Positions 9,119-16,514 of a DNA stretch of 64,000 nt are shown here, one piece after another. Source of the stretch: Allostella sp. ATCC 35155 (lineage in GTDB: Bacteria > Pseudomonadota > Alphaproteobacteria > ATCC43930 > Allostellaceae); the NCBI GenBank assembly GCA_006738865.1, contig AP019701.1, forward strand, positions 1,236,001 through 1,300,000, in the 5' to 3' direction. The notes beneath the pieces are model-generated. The model saw only the letters and a program-made list of their open reading frames with translations, was not told the DNA's origin and did no database searches. How positions within the stretch are numbered: position 1 is the first letter of the stretch; every line of letters starts with the position of its first letter. Both the position numbers and the translations under genes were made by a program.

Positions 9119-9419
9119 CGATCCCCGCCTCGCCGGCCTGGAAACGAGTTGGCGTCTGCGCCGCCGCGCCGTCTGGCTGACCGTCGTCTTCTGCATGGCG
9201 GCGCTGGTCTGGCTGATCGGCTGGGGCCGGCACGACAGCCGCCTGCACGAGACGATCGCCGGCTCGCTGGCGATGCTGCTGGGTTCGGTCGTGATGGCCT
9301 ACATCGCCGGTGCCACCTACGACGACCGCTCCCGTCGCCAGACCTGGCTCGCCTGGGACTCCGCCCGCTCCACGTCCGGGCCGCAACGGCGGGACGATCA
9401 TCACGCCGCCGCCGGATAG
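9105..9419 (+). CDS. Two-TM membrane protein, holin candidate
   Basis: The start is a GTG at 9105 that overlaps the preceding gene by 14 bases; it gives a 104-residue protein beginning PRDDDPRLAGLE after the initiator. Two hydrophobic helices are clear, WLTVVFCMAALVWLIGWG and IAGSLAMLLGSVVMAYIAG. The charged C-terminal tail contains DDRSRRQ. Small size, two helices, charged tail and position between an endolysin-type gene and spanins make a holin the best guess. No single holin family is recognised with certainty. Confidence 0.6.
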   Translation: MPRDDDPRLAGLETSWRLRRRAVWLTVVFCMAALVWLIGWGRHDSRLHETIAGSLAMLLGSVVMAYIAGATYDDRSRRQTWLAWDSARSTSGPQRRDDHHAAAG

Positions 9420-9431
9420 GAGACCCTGGCC

Positions 9432-9887
9432 ATGCTGGCATACCTCGCCGCCGCGCGCTCGGCGGTGCCGCTGCTCGTCGCCGCCCTTCTGGCCGCGGCC
9501 GCCGGCTGGATCTGGATCGAACGCCGCGCCGCCGGCGAATGGAGCCGCCGCGCGGCGGCGGCCGAGCAGGCGGCCTCGACCGCGCGGGCGGCTGCCGTCG
9601 CCAACGCCGCGGCGGCCGACTGGCAGCGCCGGCTGGCCGCCGATGCCGCGCGCCGCATGGCGCGGCTGGAGGCCGAGCGCGGCGCCGTGCGCCTGCGCAC
9701 CGTCACCATCGTCCGGGAGATCCGTCATGAGAAGGATGCGCTGGACCCGGTCGGTCCTGCTCTGCGGCTGGCTGCTCGCCGGCTGCGCGAACTCGACGCC
9801 GCCCATCGTTCCGCTGCTGGAGCCGATCCTGCCGCCCCGCCCGGACGGCCTGCTGGCGATCCCGGCGCGCCCGCTGCCGCCCGCTGA
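9432..9887 (+). CDS. i-spanin, Rz-like
   Basis: The 151-residue protein has one N-terminal membrane anchor (residues about 12-30, VPLLVAALLAAAAGWIWI), a long alanine-rich coiled coil, and the C-terminal block ALDPVGPALRLAARRLRELD, all typical of Rz-type inner-membrane spanins. These join an outer-membrane lipoprotein to disrupt the outer membrane in the last step of lysis. The o-spanin gene starts inside this gene in the +1 frame at 9727. The last 40 residues are Pro/Ala-rich because that DNA is also constrained by the overlapping gene. Confidence 0.75.
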   Translation: MLAYLAAARSAVPLLVAALLAAAAGWIWIERRAAGEWSRRAAAAEQAASTARAAAVANAAAADWQRRLAADAARRMARLEAERGAVRLRTVTIVREIRHEKDALDPVGPALRLAARRLRELDAAHRSAAGADPAAPPGRPAGDPGAPAAAR

Positions 9888-10011
9888 CGATCCGCCGAGC
9901 CAGGAGGCGATCGGCGCCTATGCCGTCGAGCTGCTCGGCCATGTGCTGGCGCTGGAGGCGCAGCTCCACGCCCTGGCGGGCTGGTTCGAGACGACCGTGC
10001 CGGCACGCTGA
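9727..10011 (+). CDS. o-spanin, Rz1-like lipoprotein (overlaps i-spanin gene)
   Basis: An ATG at 9727, inside the i-spanin gene and one frame over, opens a 94-residue protein. It has a short signal peptide and lipobox (SVLLCGWLLAGC, lipidated cysteine at about residue 20). A proline-rich stretch follows (PPIVPLLEPILPP), and then a helical tail. Lipobox, proline-rich body and overlapping reading frame are the standard diagnostics of Rz1-type outer-membrane spanins. The gene extends 124 bases beyond the i-spanin stop and is the last gene of the phage module. Confidence 0.78.
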   Translation: MRRMRWTRSVLLCGWLLAGCANSTPPIVPLLEPILPPRPDGLLAIPARPLPPADDPPSQEAIGAYAVELLGHVLALEAQLHALAGWFETTVPAR

Positions 10012-10040
10012 CGGCCGCCGGGGGGCGGTCCCGGCGGCCG
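10012..10040. terminator. Perfect 11-bp stem hairpin between convergent genes
   Basis: CGGCCGCCGGG at 10012-10022 pairs perfectly with CCCGGCGGCCG at 10030-10040 around a 7-base loop. It starts directly after the o-spanin stop and sits just before the end of the convergent stress gene, so it could serve both strands. There is no clear U-tract, so it is a terminator-like hairpin rather than a textbook intrinsic terminator. Confidence 0.6.
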
Positions 10041-10046
10041 CCGTGG

Positions 10047-10682
10047 TCAGACCATCGGGCCGCTCTCGTAGAAGCGGCGCTCGCGCGCGATCTCCTCGCG
10101 GGTATAGGGGGGAGCGGTCTCGTCGAACCGGGCCCAGCCGGACTCGCGATAGGCCTGCCCGCGGGCGTCGGTATCGACCGGCGCGTAGCGTTCGAGCACC
10201 TCCGTCGCCGCCGCGACGCGATCCTCGGCGACGCGGGCGGTGACGAGGGCGCCGCCGCGCCGCACGCCCTCGGCGTAGACGTGGGCCTGTTCCTCGTCGA
10301 CGCCGGCATTGGTCAGGGCGCCGACGATGCCGCCCGTGACGGCACCCGCCGCGACGCCGGCGACCGCACCCGCGGCGGTCGCTGCCAGCCAGCCGGCGGC
10401 GACCACGGGTCCGAGCCCCGGAATGGCCAGCATGCCCAGGCCAGCCAGCAGGCCGGCACCGCCGCCGAGCAGGCCGCCGACCCCGGCGCCCGTGCCGGCA
10501 CCGGTGCCGGCATCGCCGGTCTCGACCACGGTCGGCGCAGGCCGTTCCTCCCGGGCCCGTCCTTCGATGTCGCTGGCGACGATGCTGACGTCCTCCTCCG
10601 GGACGCCGACCGCGATCAGGTCGTTCACGGTGCGCGCGGCGGCCTCATAGCGATCGTAGAGGCGGGAAATGGTGCGGCTCAT
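10047..10682 (-). CDS. General stress protein 17M (YflT)-like glycine-zipper protein
   Basis: The ATG at 10682 gives a 211-residue protein, MSRTISRLYDRYEAA. An N-terminal ferredoxin-like domain (VNDLIAVGVPEEDVSIVASD, residues about 15-36) is followed by a long Gly/Ala hydrophobic stretch (about 60-120) of glycine-zipper type. A second ferredoxin-like strand pattern ends near RVAEDRVAAATEVLERY. This is the layout of YflT/general stress 17M-like proteins. The PepSY-like gene lies 22 bases upstream on the same strand, so the two are probably co-transcribed from the EcfG-like promoter at 11081-11106. Its biochemical role is unknown. Confidence 0.7.
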   Translation of the reverse strand: MSRTISRLYDRYEAAARTVNDLIAVGVPEEDVSIVASDIEGRAREERPAPTVVETGDAGTGAGTGAGVGGLLGGGAGLLAGLGMLAIPGLGPVVAAGWLAATAAGAVAGVAAGAVTGGIVGALTNAGVDEEQAHVYAEGVRRGGALVTARVAEDRVAAATEVLERYAPVDTDARGQAYRESGWARFDETAPPYTREEIARERRFYESGPMV

Positions 10683-10704
10683 GGCGGGTCTCCGGTGAGA
10701 TCGT

Positions 10705-11040
10705 TCAACGGCCGACGACGTTGCCCTGGTAGTCCAGGGCGACCTCGGCCTTCTGGCCGTTGCGCATGGCCGACCCGCGCCAGATGCCGTCGGCATCCTT
10801 GGTCAGCTGGCCGACCGAGGTGTAGCCCTGCGCTTCGATGCGCGCGCGGGCCTGGGCTTCGGTGAAGGAGTTGGCCCCGGGCGCCGGTGCGCCGGGGTTG
10901 TTCGGGCCCGTCGAGTTGATGGCGGGATTGGCCGGCGCGTCCCGGGTCGCCGGCGCTGCCGTCTGGGCGGACGCTCCCTGGGCGAACGCACCGGCAGCGG
11001 CGATGCCGTAGAGGGCAGCCGCGAGGGCGAACTGGATCAT
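10705..11040 (-). CDS. Exported PepSY-like domain protein
   Basis: This 111-residue protein has a Sec signal peptide ([20 protein letters not shown]) followed by a low-complexity linker. A C-terminal PepSY-like fold covers about residues 58-111 ([20 protein letters not shown], then [19 protein letters not shown]). PepSY proteins in the periplasm bind or restrain partner enzymes; no partner is evident here. An EcfG-like promoter lies about 40 bases upstream of the start. It is followed by the YflT-like gene on the same strand. Confidence 0.7.
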   Translation of the reverse strand: MIQFALAAALYGIAAAGAFAQGASAQTAAPATRDAPANPAINSTGPNNPGAPAPGANSFTEAQARARIEAQGYTSVGQLTKDADGIWRGSAMRNGQKAEVALDYQGNVVGR

Positions 11041-11080
11041 GCGAGGGCTCTCCGATGGATCGGGATCATTGCAACCCCAG

Positions 11081-11106
11081 AACCTTCGGCACGGAGGCGA
11101 AGTTCC
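11081..11106 (-). promoter_or_regulatory. EcfG-like stress promoter (minus strand)
   Basis: On the minus strand the sequence reads GGAAC, 17 bases, then GGTT, matching the -35 and a near-consensus -10 of alphaproteobacterial EcfG promoters. The -10 lies about 40 bases before the PepSY-like gene at 11040. The -10 differs from the consensus CGTT at one base, so this site is weaker than its divergent neighbour. Confidence 0.5.
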
Positions 11107-11140
11107 GACCCCTCCGCGGCAAAGAAATCGCGCGCCGGAA

Positions 11141-11165
11141 GGAACCGGCTGCGGCGGCTGCCGTT
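11141..11165 (+). promoter_or_regulatory. EcfG-type general stress promoter
   Basis: GGAAC at 11141-11145 is followed after exactly 16 bases by CGTT at 11162-11165. This is the full consensus recognised by EcfG-type sigma factors of the alphaproteobacterial general stress response (established knowledge). It sits 34 bases before the ATG of the iron-permease-like gene at 11200. Confidence 0.65.
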
Positions 11166-11199
11166 CGCGGCTCGGATCCCCCTCGGAGGACCGTCCGCC

Positions 11200-11583
11200 A
11201 TGCGCCGCAAGAGCCTGTTCAGCCGGTTCGCAACCGGGGCTGCCGCCTTCATGGGGCGGGCGCCGGTCTTCGGGGTCGCCGTCGCCGCGGTGGCGGTCTG
11301 GGCCGCATCGGGGCCGCTGCTCGGCTTCTCGGAGGTCTGGCAGCTCACGATCAACACCGGCACCACCATCGTCACCTTCCTGATGGTGTTCCTCATCCAG
11401 AACTCCCAGAACCGCGATTCCGAGACGGTCCAGATCAAGCTCGACGAGCTGCTGCGCGCCGTCGAGCGGGCCGACGACCGCCTGCTCGACCTCGAGGAGA
11501 TGTCGGAGAAGGAACTGGCGAACCTGCGCCGCGAGTATCAGGCCCTGGCGGCGCGCGCGCGCGGCGGCGAGGGGGAAGCCTGA
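11200..11583 (+). CDS. Low-affinity iron permease family protein
   Basis: The 127-residue protein matches the Fe_perm (low-affinity iron/copper permease) pattern: a basic N-terminus and two hydrophobic helices ([20 protein letters not shown] and [19 protein letters not shown]). The signature [20 protein letters not shown] is followed by a charged helix [17 protein letters not shown]. Bacterial members are small and of uncertain transport ability. An EcfG-type promoter precedes it, so general stress control is likely. Confidence 0.85.
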   Translation: MRRKSLFSRFATGAAAFMGRAPVFGVAVAAVAVWAASGPLLGFSEVWQLTINTGTTIVTFLMVFLIQNSQNRDSETVQIKLDELLRAVERADDRLLDLEEMSEKELANLRREYQALAARARGGEGEA

Positions 11584-11647
11584 AGCCGTTGCCTCCGGCC
11601 GCCGTGCCGGGGCACCATCCCCGCCCATATTCCGGGGAAGGACCTCC

Positions 11648-12709
11648 ATGAAGAGCAGGATCGCGATCGTCGGCGCGGGCGCCGTCGGTTCCTATGTCGG
11701 CGCCCATATGGCGCGGGCGGGCGAGGACGTCACGCTTCTCGACGCCTGGCCCGCCCATGTCGAGCATCTGCGCGCCCACGGGCTGCGCGTCACCGGCGTC
11801 ACCGCCGAGGAGGAGTTCGTGCAGCCGGTCCGCGCCCTGCACCTGACCGATGCGCAGCAGCTGGCCAAGGAGAAGCCGGTCGACATCGCCTTCGTCTCGG
11901 TCAAGTCGTACGACACCGAATGGGCGACGATGCTGATCCGCCAGTATCTGGCGCCGGGCGGCTTCGTCGTCTCGTTGCAGAACTGCATGAACGAGGAGCG
12001 GGTGGCCGCCGTGGTCGGCTGGGGCCGCACGGTCGGCTGCATCGCCTCCAAGATCTCGGTCGAGCTTTACGAGCCGGGCCACGTCCATCGCGGCGTCGAG
12101 AAGGGCGGAGCCGCCTACACCATCTTCCGCGCGGGCGAGGTGCATGGCCGCGTCACCCCGCGGGTCGCGGAGGTCGCGCGGCTGGTCGGCCTCTCCGACA
12201 GCGCCAAGGTGACGACGAACCTCTGGGGCGAGCGCTGGTCGAAGCTCGTGGCCAATTCGATGCAGAACGGCCTGTCCGCCTGCACCGGCCTGTCCGGCAA
12301 CGCCATGATGCGCAACGACGCGATCCGGCGCTTCTCGATCCGCCTCGGCAGCGAGGCGGTGCGGGTCGGCCAGGCGGCGGGGTACGTCCTGGAGGACATC
12401 CTGAACATCCGCCCAGAGATCCTGGCCGCGGCCGGCGAGGGTGAAGCGGAGGCGCTGCGCACGGCCGAGGAGACGCTGGGCGCCGGGGCGAAGAAGCGCG
12501 CCGAGGGCCAGCGGCCGTCGATGGGCCAGGACATGGTCAAGGGCCGCTGCACCGAGATCACGTTCCTCAACGGCTATGTCGTCGATCGCGGGCGGGAGAT
12601 CGGCATCGACGCACCGGCCAACGCCGCCCTGACGGACATCGTGCAGCGGGTCGAGCGCGGCGAGATCGCGCCCGATCCCGCGCACATCGTGAACCTTCGC
12701 CTGAACTGA
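11648..12709 (+). CDS. Ketopantoate reductase family (PanE/ApbA-like) oxidoreductase
   Basis: A Rossmann dinucleotide motif GAGAVGS at residues about 8-14 opens the 353-residue protein. The central helix block NLWGERWSKLVANSMQNG carries the Lys and Asn positions conserved in 2-dehydropantoate 2-reductases, and SMGQDMVKGRCTEI corresponds to the C-terminal substrate region. The family reduces a 2-oxo acid with NADPH. The protein is about 50 residues longer than classical PanE and is not next to other pantothenate genes, so a different 2-oxo acid substrate is possible. It stands alone, with 86 bases to the next gene. Confidence 0.85.
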   Translation: MKSRIAIVGAGAVGSYVGAHMARAGEDVTLLDAWPAHVEHLRAHGLRVTGVTAEEEFVQPVRALHLTDAQQLAKEKPVDIAFVSVKSYDTEWATMLIRQYLAPGGFVVSLQNCMNEERVAAVVGWGRTVGCIASKISVELYEPGHVHRGVEKGGAAYTIFRAGEVHGRVTPRVAEVARLVGLSDSAKVTTNLWGERWSKLVANSMQNGLSACTGLSGNAMMRNDAIRRFSIRLGSEAVRVGQAAGYVLEDILNIRPEILAAAGEGEAEALRTAEETLGAGAKKRAEGQRPSMGQDMVKGRCTEITFLNGYVVDRGREIGIDAPANAALTDIVQRVERGEIAPDPAHIVNLRLN

Positions 12710-12795
12710 GGAACTGCGCCGCACATGCTGCGTTAGCGAGGGGAGGGGTCGCGCCGTCCGGTGCCGGCCCGCTTCTTCCTGCTGGAGGCTGACGG

Positions 12796-14313
12796 GTGCG
12801 GCGTCGCGATCTGCTGGCTGGGGTGCTGTCCCTGCCGATCGTCATGGGCATGACGCGGGAGTTCGGCACCGCCTCGGCGGTGACGGACCCCGCCCATCCC
12901 TTCGGGCCGGGGACGGTCAAGCGGCTGGCCCGGGAGCTGTCCGCCAAGCCGTGGGCGGCGCCGAAGGACACCTTGTCGCCCGCGCTGGCCAAGCTCGGCT
13001 ATGACGGCTATCGGACGCTGCGCTACCGGCCCGACCGGGCCCTGTGGGCAGGCGAGCGGCTGCCGTTCCAGGCGCAGTTCTTCCATCGCGGCTTCCTCTA
13101 CAAGGACCGCGTCGAGATGTACGAGGTGGCCGGGGGCGAGGCGCGCCGGATCCCCTACGCGGCCGACCTGTTCGACCTCTCGAAGGTGGGCAAGGTCGGC
13201 GACGGCGATCTCGGCTTCGCCGGGTTTCGCATCCATGCGCCGATGAACCGGCCGGACTATTACGACGAGGTCTGCGCCTTCCTCGGCGCCAGCTACTTCC
13301 GCGCCGTCGCCAAGAACCACATCTACGGCCTCAGCGCGCGCGGGCTGGCGATCGGGACGGCCGAGTCCGGCGGTGAGGAGTTCCCGCAGTTCACGACATT
13401 CTGGCTGGAGCGGCCGACCCCGGAATCCGGCTCCCTCGTGGTGCATGCCCTGCTCGACAGCCGCAGCACGACCGGTGCCTTCCGCTTCGTGGTGCGTCCC
13501 GGCGAGGCGACCATCTTCGACGTCGAGATGACGCTCTATCCTCGGGTCGCCATCGCCCGCGTCGGCATCGCGCCGCTGACCAGCATGTTCCTCTTCGCCG
13601 CCAACGACCGGGCGAGCATCGACGACTACCGCCCGGCCGTGCATGACAGCGAGGGCCTGTCGCTCTGGACGGGCGGCGGCGAACAGATCTGGCGCCCGCT
13701 CGCCAACCCGGCGGAACTCCAGGTCAGCGCCTTCGCCGACACCGACCCCCGCGGCTTCGGCCTGATGCAGCGCCAGCGCGACTTCGGCGGCTACAAGGAT
13801 CTCGAGGCGCGCTACGACCGCCGCCCCAGCCTGTGGATCGAGACCATCGGCAAGTGGGGCAAGGGCGCCGTCCATCTGGTCGAAATCCCGACCGACCGGG
13901 AAATTCACGACAACATCGTCGCCTTCTGGCGGCCGGAGGCGCCGCTGGCGGCAGGGCAGGAGCATTCGCTCGCCTACCGGATGCACTGGTGCTGGGAGGC
14001 GCCCTGGAAGTCGGACCTCGCGGTCGTCACCGACACGCGGGTCGGGCTCAGCCTGACCAGCCAGGCCCGGCTCTTCGTGCTCGAAGTGATCGGCGACCGG
14101 CTGCGCCGCGAGGCGCCGGCCCGGCGTGCGGCGGTCACCGCGGAGGGTGGCAAGCTCGCCAACATCGTCGCGCAGCCCAATCCGGTCACCGGCGGCTGGC
14201 GCATCAGCTTCGAACTCGAGCCCGAGCGCGGGCGCGCCGTCGAACTCCGCGTGCAGTTGCTCGACGGCGACCAACCGGCGTCCGAGGTCTGGCTCTACCG
14301 ATGGACGCCTTAG
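12796..14313 (+). CDS. Periplasmic glucan biosynthesis protein, OpgD/OpgG family
   Basis: A GTG start at 12796, preceded by GGAGG, gives 505 residues beginning MRRRDLLAGVLSLP, a twin-arginine signal peptide. Tat export is typical of OpgD rather than Sec-exported OpgG. The body carries family blocks such as FAGFRIHAPMN, LGASYFRAV, YGLSARGLAI and EEFPQFTTFWLERP. OpgD/OpgG shape osmoregulated periplasmic glucans after OpgH makes the backbone. The stop codon lies inside the start region of opgH (13-base overlap), indicating translational coupling. Confidence 0.9.
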   Translation: MRRRDLLAGVLSLPIVMGMTREFGTASAVTDPAHPFGPGTVKRLARELSAKPWAAPKDTLSPALAKLGYDGYRTLRYRPDRALWAGERLPFQAQFFHRGFLYKDRVEMYEVAGGEARRIPYAADLFDLSKVGKVGDGDLGFAGFRIHAPMNRPDYYDEVCAFLGASYFRAVAKNHIYGLSARGLAIGTAESGGEEFPQFTTFWLERPTPESGSLVVHALLDSRSTTGAFRFVVRPGEATIFDVEMTLYPRVAIARVGIAPLTSMFLFAANDRASIDDYRPAVHDSEGLSLWTGGGEQIWRPLANPAELQVSAFADTDPRGFGLMQRQRDFGGYKDLEARYDRRPSLWIETIGKWGKGAVHLVEIPTDREIHDNIVAFWRPEAPLAAGQEHSLAYRMHWCWEAPWKSDLAVVTDTRVGLSLTSQARLFVLEVIGDRLRREAPARRAAVTAEGGKLANIVAQPNPVTGGWRISFELEPERGRAVELRVQLLDGDQPASEVWLYRWTP

Positions 14314-16514
14314 CTTCGGGGGCGGTTGTGCCGACGGCGATGCGCCATCCGGCGCTGCCGCCGGAGGCGCGCCTCCCCATGCCGCGCCAGGATCTGCGCC
14401 GGGCGCCGGAGGCGGAGCGGCTGCCGCGCTCGGCAGCGGTCGAGCTGACGCGGTTGCTGGTCGTCGGCGGCGCCGCCGCGATGACGGCCGTCGGGGCGTT
14501 CGAGATGTTCGAGGCCCTGTCGCCCGGCGGCATGACCCTCCTGGAATGGGCCGTGCTCGGCCTCTTCGTCGCGCTCTTCGCCTGGATCGCGCTCGCCTTC
14601 ACGAGCGCGGTGGCGGGGTTCGTCGCGACCATCGCCGACCGCATGCGCGCGGACGAGACGCCGCCCGTACTGCGTCGGCGCACCGCCATCCTGATGCCGG
14701 TCTACAACGAGGATCCGACCCGTGTCATGGCGGGGCTGCAGGCGATCGACGAGGCGCTGCAGGCGAGCGGCCATGGCGCGGCGTTCGACATCTTCGTGCT
14801 CAGCGACACGACCGATGCCGATGCCTGGATCGCCGAGGAGCGGGCCTTTCTGGCCCTGCGCGCGCGCACCGGCGGCGACGGGCGGATCTTCTACCGCCGC
14901 CGGACGCTGAACCACGAGCGGAAGGCCGGCAACGTCCAGGACTGGGTCGAGCGCTTCGGCGGCGCCTACGACCATATGCTGGTGCTCGACGCGGACAGCG
15001 TCATGACCGCATCCTCGATCGTCCGCCTCGCCCAGGCGATGGAAGCGGACCCGCGCGCCGGCCTGATCCAGACCCTGCCGATCCTGGTCGGCGGACGCAC
15101 GCTCTTCGCCCGGATGCAGCAGTTCGCCGGGCGCATCTACGGGCCGTTGATCGCCCGCGGCATCGCCACCTGGCACGGCACCGAAGGCAACTATTGGGGC
15201 CACAACGCGATCATCCGCACCCGCGCCTTCGCCGAGGCCGCCGGCCTGCCGCATCTCGCCGGCCGCCGGCCGTTCGGCGGCCATGTCCTCAGCCACGATT
15301 TCGTCGAGGCGGCGCTGCTGCGTCGCGCCGGCTGGGCCGTCCGCATGGTGCCGACCTGGCTCGGCAGCTACGAGGAGGGGCCGCCCTCCCTGACCGACCT
15401 TGCCGTGCGCGACCGGCGTTGGTGCCAGGGCAACCTGCAGCACGCCGCGGTGCTGCCGACCCGCGGGCTGCACTGGGTCAGCCGGATGCATCTCCTCATG
15501 GGCATCGGCTCCTACATCACCGCGCCGCTGTGGCTGGCGTTCCTCCTGGCGGGCATCCTGATCGCACTGCAGGCGCGCTTCATCCGGCCCGAGTATTTTC
15601 CGGCCGGGGCGACGCTCTTCCCGCAATGGCCGGTGCAGGATCCCGTGCGCGCCATGTGGGTTCTCGCCGGCACCATGGCCCTGCTGCTGGCGCCCAAGCT
15701 GCTCGCCTGGGTGGCCACGGTGACGAACCGGCGGGCGCGGCGGACGGCCGGTGGCGGCACGGGCATCCTCGCCGGCATCGCGGTCGAGACCGTGCTGGCC
15801 GGGTTGCTGGCACCGGTGACGATGCTGAGTCAGAGCGCGGCCGTCGTCTCGATCCTGGCCGGGCGCGACGGCGGCTGGCAGCCGCAGCGGCGGGACGACG
15901 GCACCTTCCCGCTCTCCCAGGTGGCGCGCCGCTATGCGCCGCACACCGCCATCGGCCTGGTGCTGGCGGCGGTAGCATGGGCCGTCTCGCCCCATCTCCT
16001 GGTCTGGATGTCGCCCGTCGTCGTCGGCTTGGCGCTGGCGATCCCGCTCGTCGTCCTCGCCGGCAGTCGGCAGGCGGGCGCGACCCTGGCCGGGCTCGGC
16101 CTCCTGCGGACGCCCGAGGACGTCACGCCGCCGCGCGAACTGGAGCGGGCGGCCGAACTCCGGCGCGAATTGGCCGCGGACGCCCCGGCGGCAGCCGACG
16201 CGGTGTCGATGCTGGCGACCGATCCGGCCCTTCGCGAAGCGCATCGGCACATGCTGCCGCCGCCGCGGCGGCCCGGCCTGGACCCGGTCGACGTGCCGCT
16301 TGCCGTCGCGCAGGCTCGGATCGCCGAAGCGACCGACCGCGCCAGCCTGCTGCCGCAGCTGTCGCGCGGCGAACTGCTGGCGGCGCTGGGCAATGCCGAG
16401 GCGCTGGACCGGCTGCTGGCGCTGCCGGAACGGGCCGGCGAGCCGCCCGTCAGCCGGCGAGCCAGTCCTCCTGCCAGCGCCGATGCTCCGCTTCGCGTGT
16501 CACCCGCCGCATGA
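14301..16514 (+). CDS. opgH: Glucans biosynthesis glucosyltransferase OpgH
   Basis: The ATG at 14301 overlaps the end of the opgD-like gene. The 737-residue protein has two N-terminal membrane helices (about 55-120) and a GT2 catalytic domain with PVYNEDPTRV, the DxD-like LVLDADS, and the QxxRW-like DRRWCQGN. Multiple C-terminal membrane helices follow. This is the inner-membrane enzyme polymerising UDP-glucose into periplasmic glucans. It is somewhat shorter than the enterobacterial enzyme. The last 22 codons overlap the convergent oxaloacetate decarboxylase gene by 65 bases; the tail SRRASPPASADAPLRVSPAA looks like poorly constrained read-on sequence. Confidence 0.93.
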   Translation: MDALASGAVVPTAMRHPALPPEARLPMPRQDLRRAPEAERLPRSAAVELTRLLVVGGAAAMTAVGAFEMFEALSPGGMTLLEWAVLGLFVALFAWIALAFTSAVAGFVATIADRMRADETPPVLRRRTAILMPVYNEDPTRVMAGLQAIDEALQASGHGAAFDIFVLSDTTDADAWIAEERAFLALRARTGGDGRIFYRRRTLNHERKAGNVQDWVERFGGAYDHMLVLDADSVMTASSIVRLAQAMEADPRAGLIQTLPILVGGRTLFARMQQFAGRIYGPLIARGIATWHGTEGNYWGHNAIIRTRAFAEAAGLPHLAGRRPFGGHVLSHDFVEAALLRRAGWAVRMVPTWLGSYEEGPPSLTDLAVRDRRWCQGNLQHAAVLPTRGLHWVSRMHLLMGIGSYITAPLWLAFLLAGILIALQARFIRPEYFPAGATLFPQWPVQDPVRAMWVLAGTMALLLAPKLLAWVATVTNRRARRTAGGGTGILAGIAVETVLAGLLAPVTMLSQSAAVVSILAGRDGGWQPQRRDDGTFPLSQVARRYAPHTAIGLVLAAVAWAVSPHLLVWMSPVVVGLALAIPLVVLAGSRQAGATLAGLGLLRTPEDVTPPRELERAAELRRELAADAPAAADAVSMLATDPALREAHRHMLPPPRRPGLDPVDVPLAVAQARIAEATDRASLLPQLSRGELLAALGNAEALDRLLALPERAGEPPVSRRASPPASADAPLRVSPAA

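Larger units (their letters stand above)
1..10011 (+). mobile_element. Right part of a prophage or phage-tail-like element
   Basis: Ten genes on one strand follow the order tail tape measure, small structural protein, large tail protein, tail-tip candidate, then lysis genes. They overlap or are separated by only a few bases. The element is cut by the left window edge, so head genes, repressor and integrase, if present, lie outside. The last gene is the o-spanin, and a perfect hairpin follows at 10012-10040. I found no convincing attachment-site repeat at the right border. The lack of visible integrase means a tailocin or a degenerate prophage is equally possible. Confidence 0.8.

Noticed and set aside
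1-10011. Gene transfer agent (GTA) rather than prophage
   Set aside because: The lysis module with Rz/Rz1-type spanins and a P5-like protein is not the usual GTA layout, and no GTA-type tail gene series (g12-g15) was recognised. Head genes that would settle the matter lie outside the window.
10012-10040. attR-like attachment site at the right phage border
   Set aside because: The sequence is a perfect hairpin, better explained as a terminator. A partner copy cannot be tested because the left border is outside the window.
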